The notes: a model not told the origin generated them from the letters alone. Shown: positions 46,276 to 58,032, counted from the first letter of the stretch. The stretch is DNA of 64,000 nucleotides from Channallabes apus (GCA_030522415.1 CM060113.1:5924967-5988966); one strand, 5' to 3'. Numbers and translations are program-made.

Positions 46276-46545
46276 TTTTGTTACAATTTTGTTACAAACA
46301 GAGCAAATAATTTGCTTCTACCACCTACTGTATGATGATGTGGTGTCTGGCAGTGTGTGAGTAGTTTAGTGTGCGCCACCTGCAGGGTCATAGCAGGACT
46401 GCAACATATTACAACCTCAAAACATATAAAGAAAAAATATATTTATTGAAAAATCTATTCTGGAGTCAGTCTGGCGATACGTGAATTGACACACAAAAGA
46501 ATCGTGGTTTTGTAATTGAATATTTTTTCCCTGTATGTCCATCAG

Positions 46546-47811
46546 TTATGCTCCTCAACTAGAATTCTGGCCTTTTGTAGTTTCAAATCTAATATATCGA
46601 TTCCCAGCATGTGGGGGAAATGTGTTCCTTTAAACAACATCATTTAAAAACATTTAAAAAGCCCAACCTCATGGACATCATTGTATAAATTTACAATGTA
46701 CAAGTGTTGCGAAAACCCCCCACAGAAGAGCCTTTGTCTGAGTGTTTTCATATAATCGGCTTTGGCTGTTATAATTAAGAAACAAAATTGCAAATAAAAA
46801 ATAAACTTGTATTTTGAAATCACTAAAGGTTGTGGATTCGTGTTTAGTGGAAAATTATAAACTCCACTAATTAGAAACTCCAGTGAATTATTAATGTTCA
46901 GGGTTTTTGATTGTTCATCCAGATGTTACTGTATGTTCATGCATGTCTAATATTCCCCTTTGATATGAAAATATTCTCCTCATCACACCATATTTTCACC
47001 AGAACAACACATCTGGGCCTCGACAGTTTCAGGCCCGGGACAGTGAGAGCGTTCTCACAGGAGACCAGTTTTAAACAATGCATAAAGTGTCTGACAAAAA
47101 AAAAAAGAAAAAAAATGTATTTAGAAATGAGTTTTAGTGGTGGATAAACATATACATAAATTTGGTTCGGTTGCAATTCAACATGCATGTAAACAGCAAT
47201 TTTTCAACGGAGTGTTTTGACGTTCGAGTACATAAACGTATAAACAGATTGCAACAGTTCGAAATAGACGCATTTGGCTCACATTAGGAAATGTTGCTTG
47301 TATCCTCTGTGTGTATTGACGACAGAGGAATTCTATAGACGCGATGAAAAAAAAACATGACCGGGATATCGATGACCGTCCATCAGACGTCAAATCTAGA
47401 CATACGGATGAGACGTTGCGCTTTCGGCAGACGGGTTCGTCGTGAGACTCGCCAGGTTGCCGTGTGGATCTGATTCTTTGCAGACGGTGCCTGTGGGACA
47501 TAATTAGCTCGGGCCAGTGAGCTGACCTGCGATAAATAGGATGAAACTGTAGATGTCACATGGGAGAACCGTTCTGCCTGAGTGGATGAAGTCAGATTGT
47601 CTGCAGAGTCGTAGGGTTTCGGCCTCGAATCCTTGAGCTTTAGAAATCTGATGATGGAAATCCAGGCTAGACAGAGGGAAAGACGTGGAGCTTTTGGTAA
47701 ATGTTTGTAGATATTCTTGCAGCAAGCATATAGAAGATTTGATTTAGTATTAATGTATATAGAGCAAATTAAGAAAAGCTCACCCAGTTTTCCAAAAGAC
47801 GCTGTTGACGT
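46546..47811. other. Non-coding stretch, nothing recognised
   Basis: ORFs 46911-47147 (+), 47178-47501 (-) and 47383-47859 (-) show no recognisable domain. TACTGTA near 46928. Confidence 0.4.
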
Positions 47812-47850
47812 TACTAACCACTGAGCCACTGAGCCACCGTGCAGCCTGGT
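47812..47850 (-). repeat. SINE head fragment
   Basis: On the minus strand GGTGGCTCAGTGGCTCAGTG and GTTAGT resemble the tRNA-like head of fish SINEs. Only about 40 bp are recognisable. Confidence 0.4.
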
Positions 47851-49167
47851 TTGGGTCAATGAGGTTTAAATTAAGCTACACGTTTGGGAAATACAATAGA
47901 ATCGCCCACAGTTGATTAGATGTTTGAGTGAGATCGAAAAATTGAGTCACGTATACTTAAATTTATGCTAACTTGGGTGATGTAGCTGAGGTCGAGGAAG
48001 TCTTAGAGCCAGAATTCACACATTATTCAAAAAAAACATCTCCCCGTCTCGTTATTCACTCTCACTCGAATGTACAATATTATACATGGGGTGAATCTTC
48101 TTCAGAATGTGTGTGTGTGCGTGTGTGTGTGTGTGTGTGAGACTCAGGACAGTCCGCATTCCTGATAGGAAGCAGCAGCAGGGGAGCTTCCTTTGGTCTG
48201 CAGTATAGAAAGCAAATAAGTTAATCAAACGCAGCAAGCCTCTCACTTTCAACTCGGCAGTCGTCAGACAGACGGAGGGGGTGTCGAGGACACGCTTCCA
48301 ACCTCGGGGTGAGGAGACGGAGCAGCTGCTTTCCCAAGGACGTGAAGGTCGCTGATGGAAAAGGCACACGGGCAGCCGTCCAACGCTCAGGGTTCATACG
48401 GAACAATGTGAACTGTACACGCTCCGATGTGACACGACAACGCGAGCAGATGCACCTGCTGCGCTTCACCTGAATGCAATTCCCTCTCTCACCAGGATGC
48501 TTCGTTCAGCCTCAGTCATCACAGAATCATCCGGGTGACGTCCTCGGCTGCGTAGTTACTTTTCATGGCATTAGACCTGAGGACTGAATTCATGTTCTGG
48601 CAATACCCTGAATATCCATGCTTTTTTTTTTTTCTTTTCAGTTTTTGGTCAGGTGTACAGTAGGCTTACATGCTCAAAGGATTGATCAGTAAAAGTAAAG
48701 TATCTGTGCCTGCTGTGAGGAGTTTAATCTGCTGGATCTACAGTATAGCAGAAGAAAAGGTTTTCCCAACAAATCCCGCCGTTTGTGTTTTGATTGGTTA
48801 GAAGGGTTCAGTCTCAAATATAATTGGTTATACGCATCACGATGTCTGAAATGTGAGCCAATCGGCACCGAGTTTACCGATCGAGACTAGGAGATGAATT
48901 TCCTTTCTTTCCTCTACATCACCTTACGTTATCTTGAGATAAAATAGAAAAATAATATATTCATTCTGACGGGAGAGAAACAATCAGGTCAGGTGTTTGC
49001 ATGGCTATTATTTACATTTAAACAAATATCAAAGGTTTACACACCCTTCCATTTCCATTGAAAATTCTGATCGGACTGGATGTATTTTTACTCTGATTAG
49101 GTTATTTGGATTATTATTCCCTTTACTAGTGGAATATTAGTATATTAGCCCATGCAAGCGTGGCTGA
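47851..49167. other. Non-coding stretch with GT microsatellite
   Basis: A GT run lies at 48105-48139. The stretch 48515-48555 has an acceptor-like CTCTCACCAG and a donor-like CGG-GTGACG around 39 bp, but the peptide resembles nothing I know. TACAGTA occurs near 48657 and 48740. Confidence 0.4.
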
Positions 49168-49189
49168 TATCTTCAATTCAATATTTGTA

Positions 49190-49589
49190 CAGGTAATCTC
49201 TGACTTCTGAATAAGTTACAGTAAGTTCCAGGGCCATGTTTGTAAGTTGGATTTGTTCTTAAGTCAGACAAAGTGAGTCTTATACACGTTTGACACAAAT
49301 ATACAATGTAAAGCACCAATCCACGTGATTAAATCTGTTCCCTTTCCTCACATTGCCATCATGTGGCCAAAAACCATAACCGAAATTAATCTCACACATG
49401 TCTAATGTAACAAATGTGATGCCAATTTGTCTTAGAGCTGTTTTTCACTGTATTGGTCTGTTTTGTTGAGGATTTTCCAAAATTGGGATTATTCACCATC
49501 AGCACAGCTTTACAGGACAGATATTTCCTATCATCGTGCTCCCGGACTGATTCATTGAAACCGCTGAGGCTGACTCATTTCTCCCGCGT

Positions 49590-49657
<68 letters not shown>

Positions 49658-49882
49658 ACACTGTACATACAACTGGACTTTAAATATTTTATACATTTAC
49701 TTACACACTGAAAATATTGTATATAATTGGAAATCTTGGTATCTGGTGTGTCTATTTTTTGTATAATACAAACTTCCGCCATTTGTTCGCACCTACTGTA
49801 TGAATGTTACCGTAGATCCGCAGTTTTGTTCGTATCTGCAGAAAGTTCGTAACTCGAATGTTTGTAAGTCGAGGACTACGTG
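49190..49882. mobile_element. Tc1/mariner-type MITE inserted in the dispersed repeat
   Basis: The left end is TA-CAGGTAATCTCTGACTTC, and the right end on the minus strand is TA-CACGTAGTCCTCGACTTA, with further inverted similarity (AAGTTAC / GAGTTAC). TA dinucleotides flank it at 49188-49189 and 49883-49884. The 18743-19392 copy provides the empty site (TA at 18767-18768). No transposase is present. It contains a long CA microsatellite. Confidence 0.75.
49590..49661. repeat. (CA)n microsatellite
   Basis: About 35 CA units with one interruption near the right end. The ORFs on both strands here (49453-49683, 49499-49696, 49552-49782) are artefacts of the run. Confidence 0.95.
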
Positions 49883-50080
49883 TATAACGCTTTTAACAAT
49901 GGCCATTGATGCAAAGCAGCTTTACAGAATCGAGAGAAAATTATGGAAATTAGTATGAAATGTGTGATAATATATGTATGGACCAGAATGATCAGATTGT
50001 CCCTGATGAGCAAGACAAGACCGAGTGAATATCTTGACCATAAATAGATTAAGTGTGATGATTTTTTCATGTAAAAAAAC

Positions 50081-51602
50081 CACAATATAATGGCGAGTCA
50101 GCATGCTTCTTACTGCACAATAATAAAATATATACAAAACAAATAATGTAAACTGGGAGCTGAGATCCAGGCTAGAATTCGAGTATGTTTAATAAACCAT
50201 GTCACTTTCCAGTTCCATCAGTTACACTATCCTGTATCTGCTTTCCTGTCCACACATTTAGTCCTATTCCTGTTCCCTTTAGATTTTCTAGCATAAACAC
50301 AATCATCACAAATATCAGTTTCCTCTTGAAATTAATCAGATGCTCTCAGCTGCTCGTTACTGTAGACTCGCGGGTTTCAGGATTCTGAGTTTCCATTCTG
50401 GATTGTTGAATTGAGAAAATCTAAACATCAGAATGTTTCTTGTCGATGCAATTGTGTCTCCGCTTACATAAAAAGTAGAATAAAATTTACTATCAAAAAA
50501 AATAATTTGTCTCATAATGAGCTGAACAAGCAATGGTACTGTTCTACAGTCTACTGTTTATTAAGAGGCGACTGTTGCTGTCCAATCAATTGGATTTCAT
50601 GGAAGCAATTGTGCTTTGTAGGGATTTAATGCCACAAAGAAATGCTTCATCATCATCGTCATCATCATCATCTTCATTGTCATCATCAAATATCATCTCT
50701 AACCCACCTCACATATGCTTTTAATCTCCGCTTGGCCCTGTCTCACAGAAAGAGCTGGAACATGTGCACATGTGTAACGCGGCGTACTGAAAGTTTAGAG
50801 TTCCTGAATAAATGTCGGCTGATTATCTGGTTCTGCTTCTGAGTGCTGTGTATAAGTGTGTATATGAGAGTAAGCACCAGAACAGGAAGAGAAATGCTCC
50901 GCCTGGACGGCTTCAGAGAGACTCAAACTGGACTGTATGTTGTATGTAGGAAGACGTTAAATATAAAAACTGGGATATCAGATTGCCTCACTTTATTGCA
51001 GACTGAAGTTTTTCACTACTAAGACCACTATTATTAAGGTTTTCACAATAGACCTTCTGCATGTGATGTCACAACATCTGTCTGCGATGGTCCCACCCAC
51101 ATCTGGAAAACTGGTTGGCCTTACCTGTCGGATGTCAGTGTCACAACTCACAGTCACAGAAGAAGTTTCAACAAAAAAACACAGTTCTGACAACGCTTTG
51201 TCGTCTTCAACAACACATTGTCTGCTTAGTAATTCTAAAATTCTAAACTTCTAAATCTTTCTGAATTGCCTCTGAACTGTCTGTGTTTCAGGGCTAACTA
51301 CAGTACAGTGCTAAGTAGCTTATAACGCAATGTTGAATCCCAAATCCCTCTCTAACCACTGATCAAGGGCACTACTTGTTGTACACAGGATTGTACACCC
51401 TACATAGAGCACTAGCTTTCCATTTGACACTATTTGAGATTCAATACCAGAAGAGTTAGTTATTTATTAATAAGAAAGATTGAAGGAAAATTTATGAAGT
51501 ATAAGGAACAGAATATTCCACAGAATCACCTGATTTGCAGCAGGAGCACTGAATGAAGGCTAGCAAACGCCACCATGTCCAGGTGGATTCACATTCACAA
51601 GG
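50081..51602. other. Non-coding stretch with an ATC run
   Basis: CAT/TCA trinucleotides lie at about 50647-50697. TACTGTA near 50360 and TACAGTA near 51299. ORFs in this stretch show no domain. Confidence 0.4.
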
Positions 51603-51760
51603 AAGTTCAAGTTCAATTAGGCTTTATTGTCACTTCAACCATATACAGTTAGTACACAGTGAAACGAAACAACGTTCCTCCAGGACCAAGGTGCTTCATG
51701 CAACATAAAGTTACAACATAAATTAACAGAAAAACTAAACTAGTTAACTTAGAGCCCATA
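51603..51760 (+). repeat. Dispersed repeat fragment ('TTTATTGTCACTTCAACCAT')
   Basis: AAGTTCAAGTTCAATTAGGC, TTTATTGTCACTTCAACCAT and GAAACAACGTTCCTCCAGGA resemble a repeat I know from many teleost genomes. The class is not certain. Confidence 0.5.
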
Positions 51761-51810
51761 TAGTCACCAGAAGAACAAGTGAAATTTGTCATATACTGAA
51801 AACTCAGGAG

Positions 51811-52163
51811 GGCGGCGCGGTGGTGTAGTGGTTAGCACTGTCGCCTTGCACCTCCAGGGTCCGGGTTCGATTCCCGTCTCTGTGTGCATGGAGTTTGCAT
51901 GTTCTCCCCGTGCTTGGTGGGTTTCCTCCGGGTACTCCGGTTTCCTCCCACAGTCCAAAGATATGCAGGTTAGGCTAATTGGCGTTCCCAAATTGACCAT
52001 AGTGTGTGAATGAGTGTGTGTGTGTGTGCTCTGCGATGGATTGGCACACTGTCCAGGGTGTACCCTGCCTCGTGCCCTGAGTCTCCTGGGATAGGCTCCA
52101 GGTCCCCGCGATCCTAAATACAGGATAAAGCGGTATAGAAGATGAATGAATGAATGAATGAAG
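51811..52163 (+). repeat. Full-length tRNA-derived SINE, best copy in the window
   Basis: It has an A-box region TGGTGTAGTGG (51821-51831) and a perfect B box GGTTCGATTCC (51864-51874), the internal RNA polymerase III promoter of a tRNA-like head. The body reads TTTCCTCCCACAGTCCAAAG, GCGATGGATTGGCACACTG and CTGGGATAGGCTCCAGGTCC, and the tail AAAGCGGTATAGAAGATGAA is followed by GAAT repeats. The tail resembles L2-type LINE ends, which would supply the reverse transcriptase in trans. Similar SINEs (Mermaid-like) are known from catfishes; the exact name is inference. ORFs 51764-52000 (-) and 51786-52013 (+) are translations of it. Confidence 0.93.
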
Positions 52164-52394
52164 ACTCAGGACTCAGGGTTGAAAATTGAGATCTGAGGGG
52201 ATAACACCATGTTCCATCACCATGACGCCCACAATACAACCTCATGTGGTCCAAATGGCTTTAAGAATTCTTCAGAAATTAAAAGGCTGTTCATATGGAG
52301 CACCCATCATACAAGTCCTAGGGTTAGCAATTCAGCAGAAACTATAACACACTTTTAACCAATCAGAATCAAGGATTCAATAATTCTGTACTTA

Positions 52395-52625
52395 GGATGT
52401 GGGTTACTTAGGTTACTGGTCGGAAGGTCGGGGGTTCGAGCTTAAGCACTGCCACTGTTGAGCCCTTGAGCCAGACCCTTAACCCTATCTAGTACCATAG
52501 TACCATGATACTACAGTATATACTGTACAATGGTACCGTTACTATTGGACCCTAATGGCACCGACACCAGGGGAAAGTGTCTTCTTGTTAATCAGCTGAG
52601 ATTGCCAGTCTATGGCAGGCCTGAA
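52395..52625 (+). repeat. SINE-like fragment of the second tRNA-like family
   Basis: GGTTACTGGTCGGAAGGTCG, GGGGTTCGAGCTTAAGC (B-box-like) and GCCACTGTTGAGCCCTTGAG match a widespread fish repeat. It is related to 42640-42770. A block of footprint-like heptamers (52512-52527) interrupts its 3' part. Confidence 0.6.
52512..52527. other. Double Tc1 excision-footprint candidate
   Basis: TACAGTATATACTGTA: TACAGTA and TACTGTA separated by two bases, making a palindrome. Origin inferred. Confidence 0.45.
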
Positions 52626-53064
52626 ACACTACTGTAAGCTAAATGATGTAATGTGTTTCTGTCACTCAGTGATATATCTCTCAGTAAATATCATTTAATG
52701 GTGACAATTTGCACATCACATCGAGCTGATTGTGTTTAAATCTGCGTTCCTGGCAGCAGCTGAATACTAATTTACATGCTGAAAGTGGTTTAGTTGTTCT
52801 GCGGAATGTTGTTTGGAATGAAATCAAAGGAAGTGTGCTGTGGAGAGACTTGAACCTGGTCCTGGTATGCGCAGTGATTTATTCCTTCGTGAACTGTTTT
52901 CACTCTGAGAGACTTTAAAGCAGAGATTAGCGCGACGTTAACAAACTGACTTACACGTAACCAAGTCCAGGAGAAACGAGTCGAAATGATCGACTGCAAA
53001 ACATAAAAGCGGCGAAAATGTTCAGTGTTTGAGGTGTTTGTTAATATGATTTTTAAAATATATA
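52626..53064. other. Non-coding stretch, nothing recognised
   Basis: No coding sequence or repeat recognised. Confidence 0.4.
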
Positions 53065-53130
53065 TACTGTGCTGTGAAAAAGTATTTGCCCCTTCCTTGT
53101 TGCATTTTTGTCTTATGGACTGCTTTAAAT
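53065..53130 (+). mobile_element. Solo end fragment of a Tc1-like element
   Basis: TA-CTGTGCTGTG followed by AAAAAGTATTTGCCCCTTCC matches the left inverted repeats at 30208 and 55015. Similarity fades after about 65 bp. No partner end is found. Confidence 0.7.
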
Positions 53131-54028
53131 GTGAGTCAGTACCATACACTGGACTTTTCTATACAGTACAAAGCCACGGATGCAACATGACACACTTCAA
53201 ATAAACAGCTTTGATATTTAAGAAAACAGAAAAGAGTTGATTTTTAGGATTTCTGTTAATATACAGTAGAATTCATGGAAGGAGTCTCCAGTGTTAGTGT
53301 CATGTACAGTAAGAGTTTTTTGCAGGAAATTGTCAGGGTTTCTAACTACACAACCTGTATCTTTTTGTCTTATAACTTGAAGACAGATAAGTTTTGTGGT
53401 CCAACAATATGGAAGTCCATCTCTTTCACAGCGTAACGCCTCTAGTGTTTTCTTTCTGATGGGTTTGTTTTTCCATGTGGTATAATTATTACTGGTTATT
53501 AAGGGGTACTATACAGTATACAGTAAGTGGCCTAGCAAAGTTATCCTGGTACTGAGTCAAACTCTACAGTACATCGCCATTCTCTTTAGTTTTAGTTTTC
53601 TTTTTTAGTGCTTAATATCTTTGTTTGTAGCCAGAGATATTTTTTAAAAATCCTGCTCGTGTGGATGAAATCTTTTGGGGAAAGTAAAAACCATAGACTA
53701 TTTATATACATGTGGCTCAGGGTGACCTTGGTTCAGGGTATCTCAAAAAGATCTTACCACCAGATTAAAACAGTGCATGTAACTGACCTTAAGAAGCCCT
53801 TCTTGCTTTATACTGTAGACCCTTTTAAAGGCAGCACTTGGACCACTTCTACCCCATGTCACATCGTGTCCAAGTCCTTATCACCACTGACCTTCTTGCC
53901 AAAAGAACATTAGAGACAGAAATAGGGGACATGGACGGAGTGTTGGAGTAAACCCATGTTGCTCAGTAAACCCATGTTACTCGAGTTACTCCACTGTCAT
54001 TAATTAATGTACAGTAGTTATTTTAATT
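53131..54028. other. Non-coding stretch, dense in footprint heptamers
   Basis: TACAGTA/TACTGTA lie near 53164, 53262, 53306, 53512 and 53519 (adjacent pair), 53566, 53811 and 54010. The ORF at 53608-53913 (+) shows no domain. Confidence 0.45.
53512..53525. other. Adjacent pair of Tc1 excision-footprint candidates
   Basis: TACAGTATACAGTA is two TACAGTA heptamers placed head to tail. Origin inferred. Confidence 0.5.
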
Positions 54029-54130
54029 AGGGTTTCCTCCGGGGAATCTGGTTTCCTCCCACATTCCAAAGACATGCAGATTATGCTAAATAACGTTCTC
54101 AAGTTGCCCGTAGTGTGAATGTGCGGTTGT
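54029..54130 (+). repeat. SINE body fragment
   Basis: GGTTTCCTCCGGGGAATCTG, CCTCCCACATTCCAAAGACA and GTTGCCCGTAGTGTGAATGT match the SINE body. Head and tail are missing. Confidence 0.8.
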
Positions 54131-55014
54131 ATAAATGGGAATAAATACAATGGTAATCACCACTGGCCTCCACGATTCCTAATTGGTCTACAGATACAGA
54201 TTGGTACAGATAGCACCTTTCTGAACAGTCATAGTTAGATCCTCTCTAGCATAGATTGATTGCTGGAAGACTTTGACATTTGCAATGCATTTTATTTAGG
54301 TTTTTCATGCTTCCTCTTTAATTCCAGTTTGATGTAGCTGTGCTGTAGGTCTCAGCAGGTTTCCATAAACCCATGGACAGCTTTGTTTGTCTGCAATCAA
54401 CTGCCACAAGTGACCATGAATAGGCAGTCATAAAAAGTTGCATGCTCAAAACATACACGCCCATTGCATGCCCACACCGACAGGCTACAAGTCACTGAAT
54501 CACCCTGAGATATTCCCCAGCAAACCAAGCTCTTGGTGGTCATACAGTAGGACTACCCCAAGCTCAAGCTCATCATGACTGAATTTGCAGCCATTTGTGG
54601 AGAAAAATCATAAGCAGTTTGGGTGTAACAGCAATTAAGTTTTTTGAACTGACTGGCATGTCTTCTCCAGATATACAGTAGGCATTCCTATAGAGTTCCC
54701 GTGACTCCAGACATTGGAGGCCTTGTACAGTATAAAATAATCTTGCATCATATGAAAAGAGAGCAAAGAAAATGGACTAAAGCAGGTGCGTAACACGATT
54801 CTGAATACACAGAACTTGACCTAACTTTTAACCTCTAACTCTAACTTTCACTCTCTTGTAATGATTTATATCTCTCTCAATGATTCTTCCTTATGTTTGT
54901 CTCAGGACGTTTTCCGTGATCACTGTTGTTGGTTTGTTCATTATAGAGTTTCAGTTCCTTTTTTAGTTTCTGAAGAAATGAACCTCTTAGATGTGAAACA
55001 TACATCAGACAAAA
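54131..55014. other. Non-coding stretch, nothing recognised
   Basis: TACAGTA heptamers occur near 54543, 54674 and 54726. No gene recognised. Confidence 0.4.
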
Positions 55015-56637
55015 TACAGTGGTGTGAAAAACTATTTGCCCCCTTCCTGATTTCTTATTCTTTTGCATGTTTGTCACACTTAAATGTTTCTGCTCATCAA
55101 AAACCGTTAACTATTAGTCAAAGATAACATAATTGAACACAAAATGCAGTTTTTAAATGAAGGTTTACGTTATTAAGGGAGAAAAAAACCTCCAAATCTA
55201 CATGGCCCTGTGTGAAAAAGTGATTGCCCCCCTTGTTAAAAAATAACTTAACTGTGGTTTATCACACCTGAGTTCAATTTCTGTAGTCACCCCCAGGCCT
55301 GATTACTGCCACACCTGTTTCAATCAAGAAATCACTTAAATAGGAGCTACCTGACACAGAGAAGTAGACCAAAAGCACCTCAAAAGCTAGCCATCATGCC
55401 AAGATCCAAAGAAATTCAGGAACAAATGAGAACAAAAGTAATTGAGATCTATCAGTCTGGTAAAGGTTATAAAGCCATTTCTAAAGCTTTGGGACTCCAG
55501 CGAACCACAGTGAGAGCCATTATCCACAAATGGCAAAAACATGGAACAGTGGTGAACCTTCCCAGGAGTGGCCGGCCGACCAAAATTACCCCAAGAGCGC
55601 AGAGACAACTCATCCGAGAGGCCACAAAAGACCCCAGGACAACATCTAAAGAACTGCAGGCCTCACTTGCCTCAATTAAGGTCAGTGTTCACGACTCCAC
55701 CATAAGAAAGAGACTGGGCAAAAACGGCCTGCATGGCAGATTTCCAAGGCGCCAACACTTTTAAGCAAAAAGAACATTAAGGTTCGTCTCAATTTTGCTA
55801 AAAAACATCTCGATGATTGCCAAGACTTTTGGGAAAATACCTTATGGACCGACGAGACAAAAGTTGAACTTTTTGGAAGGTGCGTGTCCCGTTACATCTG
55901 GCGTAAAAGTAACACAGCATTTCAGAAAAAGAACATCATACCAACAGTAAAATATGGTGGTGGTAGTGTGATGGTCTGGGGTTGTTTTGCTGCTTCAGGA
56001 CCTGGAAGGCTTGCTGTGATAGATGGAACCATGAATTCTACTGTCTACCAAAAAATCCTGAAGGAGAATGTCCGGCCATCTGTTCGTCAACTCAAGCTGA
56101 AGCGATCTTGGGTGCTGCAGCAGGACAATGACCCAAAACACACCAGCAAATCCACCTCTGAATGGCTGAAGAAAAACAAAATGAAGACTTTGGAGTGGCC
56201 TAGTCAAAGTCCTGACCTGAATCCTATTGAGATGTTGTGGCATGACCTTAAAAAGGCGGTTCATGCTAGAAAACCCTCAAATAAAGCTGAATTACAACAA
56301 TTCTGCAAAGATGAGTGGGCCAAAATTCCTCCAGAGCGCTGTAAAAGACTCGTTGCAAGTTATCGCAAACGCTTGATTGCAGTTATTGCTGCTAAGGGTG
56401 GCCCAACCAGTTATTAGGTTCAGGGGGCAATCACTTTTTCACACAGGGCCATGTAGGTTTGGATTTTTTTTCTCCCTAAATAATAAAACCCCTCATTTAA
56501 AAACTGCATTTTGTGTTTACTTGTGTTATCTTTGACTAATAGTTAAATGTGTTTGATGATCAGAAACATTGTGTGTGACAAACATGCAAAAGAATAAGTA
56601 ATCAGGAGGGGGGCAAATAGTTTTTCACACCACTGTA
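55015..56637 (+). mobile_element. Nearly intact Tc1-like transposon, 1.62 kb, with CAG termini
   Basis: TA at 55015-55016 and 56636-56637 flanks ends that start CAGTGGTGTGAAAAACTATT on both sides (right end read on the minus strand). Inverted repeats are about 210-220 bp with an inner repeat of the TIR motif (GTGTGAAAAAGTGATTGCCC near 55209; complement near 56425-56447), again the IR/DR design. One transposase ORF (55396-56417) has a single apparent one-base deletion. Relatives in the window are the truncated copy at 30208 and the end fragment at 53065. Elements ending in CAG are expected to leave TACAGTA or TACTGTA on excision. Confidence 0.96.
55396..56417 (+). pseudogene. Tc1-like transposase, broken by one apparent 1-bp deletion
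   Basis: DD34E transposase of the Tc1 family, about 340 codons, the usual family length. It starts MPRSKEIQEQMRTKVIEIYQ, with a paired-like HTH (GYKAISKALGLQRTTVRAII) and the hook motif RSGRPTKI, then a second HTH (TSKELQASLASIKVSVHDST). The frame is lost near 55752-55760, just after GRFPRR. One base fewer than the expected codons explains it, and the rest runs open in the next frame to the stop at 56417. The catalytic residues are all present: Asp in LWTDETKVELF, Asp in LQQDNDPKHTS, and Glu in SPDLNPIEMLW 34 residues later. The glycine-rich box KYGGGSVMVWGCF is intact. Apart from the deletion there is no visible stop codon, so this copy is young. Confidence 0.95.
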
Positions 56638-57415
56638 TATAAAACACTTTTATATATTCTGTTAGTCGTTACCACGGTAATGCGATAGGTCTCCGGGGGA
56701 AACGACGGAAACGGCTGAAGCCGTCGTCCCGCTGACTCGACCTGATTTGTGGTTAAACATCCTCTTAGCTGGTTTTGCTTGCCATGGACCATAGTAATGA
56801 CCCTGTAACGGCTGTGCCACCCAGCACGTGTCGCTGGAGCGCGGCGTCCATAAACACCACCACTTCCAGCGTCAACAAACACGTGGAAACATTTCACCGC
56901 GGGGCAGCTGGTGCGAGGGCGGTCCGTCGCGTTTATCTTGGGCATCAAGTGAATTAACACACCGTCATGCAGAGGAGAGCTCAGATACGCTAAGACAAAC
57001 AGCTTAACAATGCTGTACAGACACACAACCATATGGTGGAATAAGTTCATCTGTACCTACAGAGTGTGGTCTTGTTACAGTATGTGGAATGTTTGTGTGT
57101 GTGTGAGTATTTTTACTAGAGTGTAATTACATGTCTTTAGAATTGCCTCTCAAAGTGTTTTTTTTTTTTTCCCCCTGAAGAAAAATCTGTTAAAATGTTG
57201 GAGCATTATCCTTATTTATTCTAACAAAGAAATTTCATATCCATGTCGAAACTAAGAAAAATGCTACACACTAGTCAAACAGCATGATATTAAATTATTC
57301 CATCCGTCCATCTACTGTAGGAACCTCTGTAGTCCAACTAGGGGCCGGGGACGCCAATGGTGATTAACATTGTGTTTATTTCCACTTTTACAAGCGTGGT
57401 AGAACCTCTGGTCAA
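56638..57415. other. Non-coding stretch, nothing recognised
   Basis: GC-rich patches near 56690-56720 and 56815-56940, no recognisable coding. The ORF at 56625-57050 (-) overlaps the Tc1 end. TACAGTA near 57078 and TACTGTA near 57313. Confidence 0.4.
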
Positions 57416-57561
57416 CATCCACACACTCATTCACACACTACAGGCAATTTTGGAACACGAATTAGCCTAAGTCTTTGGATTGCGGGAGGAAACCGGAGAA
57501 CCCCGGAGGAAACCCACCAAGCCCTGGAGGTGCAAGGCGACTACTAAGCCACGGGGCTTTT
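57416..57561 (-). repeat. SINE fragment
   Basis: The reverse complement carries GGTTTCCTCCGGGGTTCTCC, GGTTTCCTCCCGCAATCCAA and AATTCGTGTTCCAAAATTGC. The head is reduced to TAGTCGCCTTGCACCTCCAG. Confidence 0.8.
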
Positions 57562-57991
57562 TAATAATTTTTTTCATAATACATTTATAGTATTCTAAAA
57601 TTATATGCTGTTCTTTTTAGCACAGATATTCCCTAATGCAAAGATCGAGTGACTGAAAAGCGTCTAAAAGCTGCAGTAAAATTAGCTTAGTTATTCCCGA
57701 AGGTATCACTGAACAGTATGATACGCATATATTAATAATATAACCACATGTCAATTAGATTACACCAGAGGAATGCTGCTAACATGCTGCTAAAATACTC
57801 GACGGTATACTTTAAATAAAGGCGGAAAAAAAAATAAAACGTGGGTTCCTAGAAGAAGCTCAGCCTCTGCGTGACGTTCTGCAGTAACCTCAATAAACCT
57901 GAGAACATGTTCAGCTACCCGAGTTGTATTTTGCATTAATTAAAGCAGCTGTCGGTTTGTTTCTCCTTATAGGGAGCGCGTTAAAGATCTG

Positions 57992-58032
<41 letters not shown>

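Larger units (their letters stand above)
44590..46545. repeat. Dispersed repeat split by a Tc1-like element
   Basis: The two halves (44590-44690 and 46276-46545) together match 36490-36806 in order: GGTCACCAGGGGTCACCCGA, TATCACGATACC, TTCAATTTGTATTGCGA, then AGCAAATAATTTGC and CACACAAAAGAATCGTG. The Tc1-like element sits between them at a TA. Confidence 0.75.
49168..50080 (+). repeat. Third copy of the dispersed family, split by a MITE
   Basis: CTTCAATTCAATATTTG before 49188 and TAACGCTTTTAACAATGGCC after 49884 match the uninterrupted TTTTATTTGTATAGCGCTTT at 18756-18776. The copy continues with GCAAAGCAGCTTTACAGAAT and fades after about 50080. Confidence 0.7.

Noticed and set aside
47383..47859. 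158-codon minus-strand ORF
   Set aside because: No domain recognised; its start lies in a SINE head fragment.
48515..48560. 39-bp candidate exon with acceptor and donor-like ends
   Set aside because: The peptide matches no family I know and there are no neighbouring exons.
51864..51874. Perfect tRNA B box suggesting a tRNA gene
   Set aside because: The A/B boxes belong to a dispersed SINE with several copies, and no cloverleaf with an anticodon arm forms.
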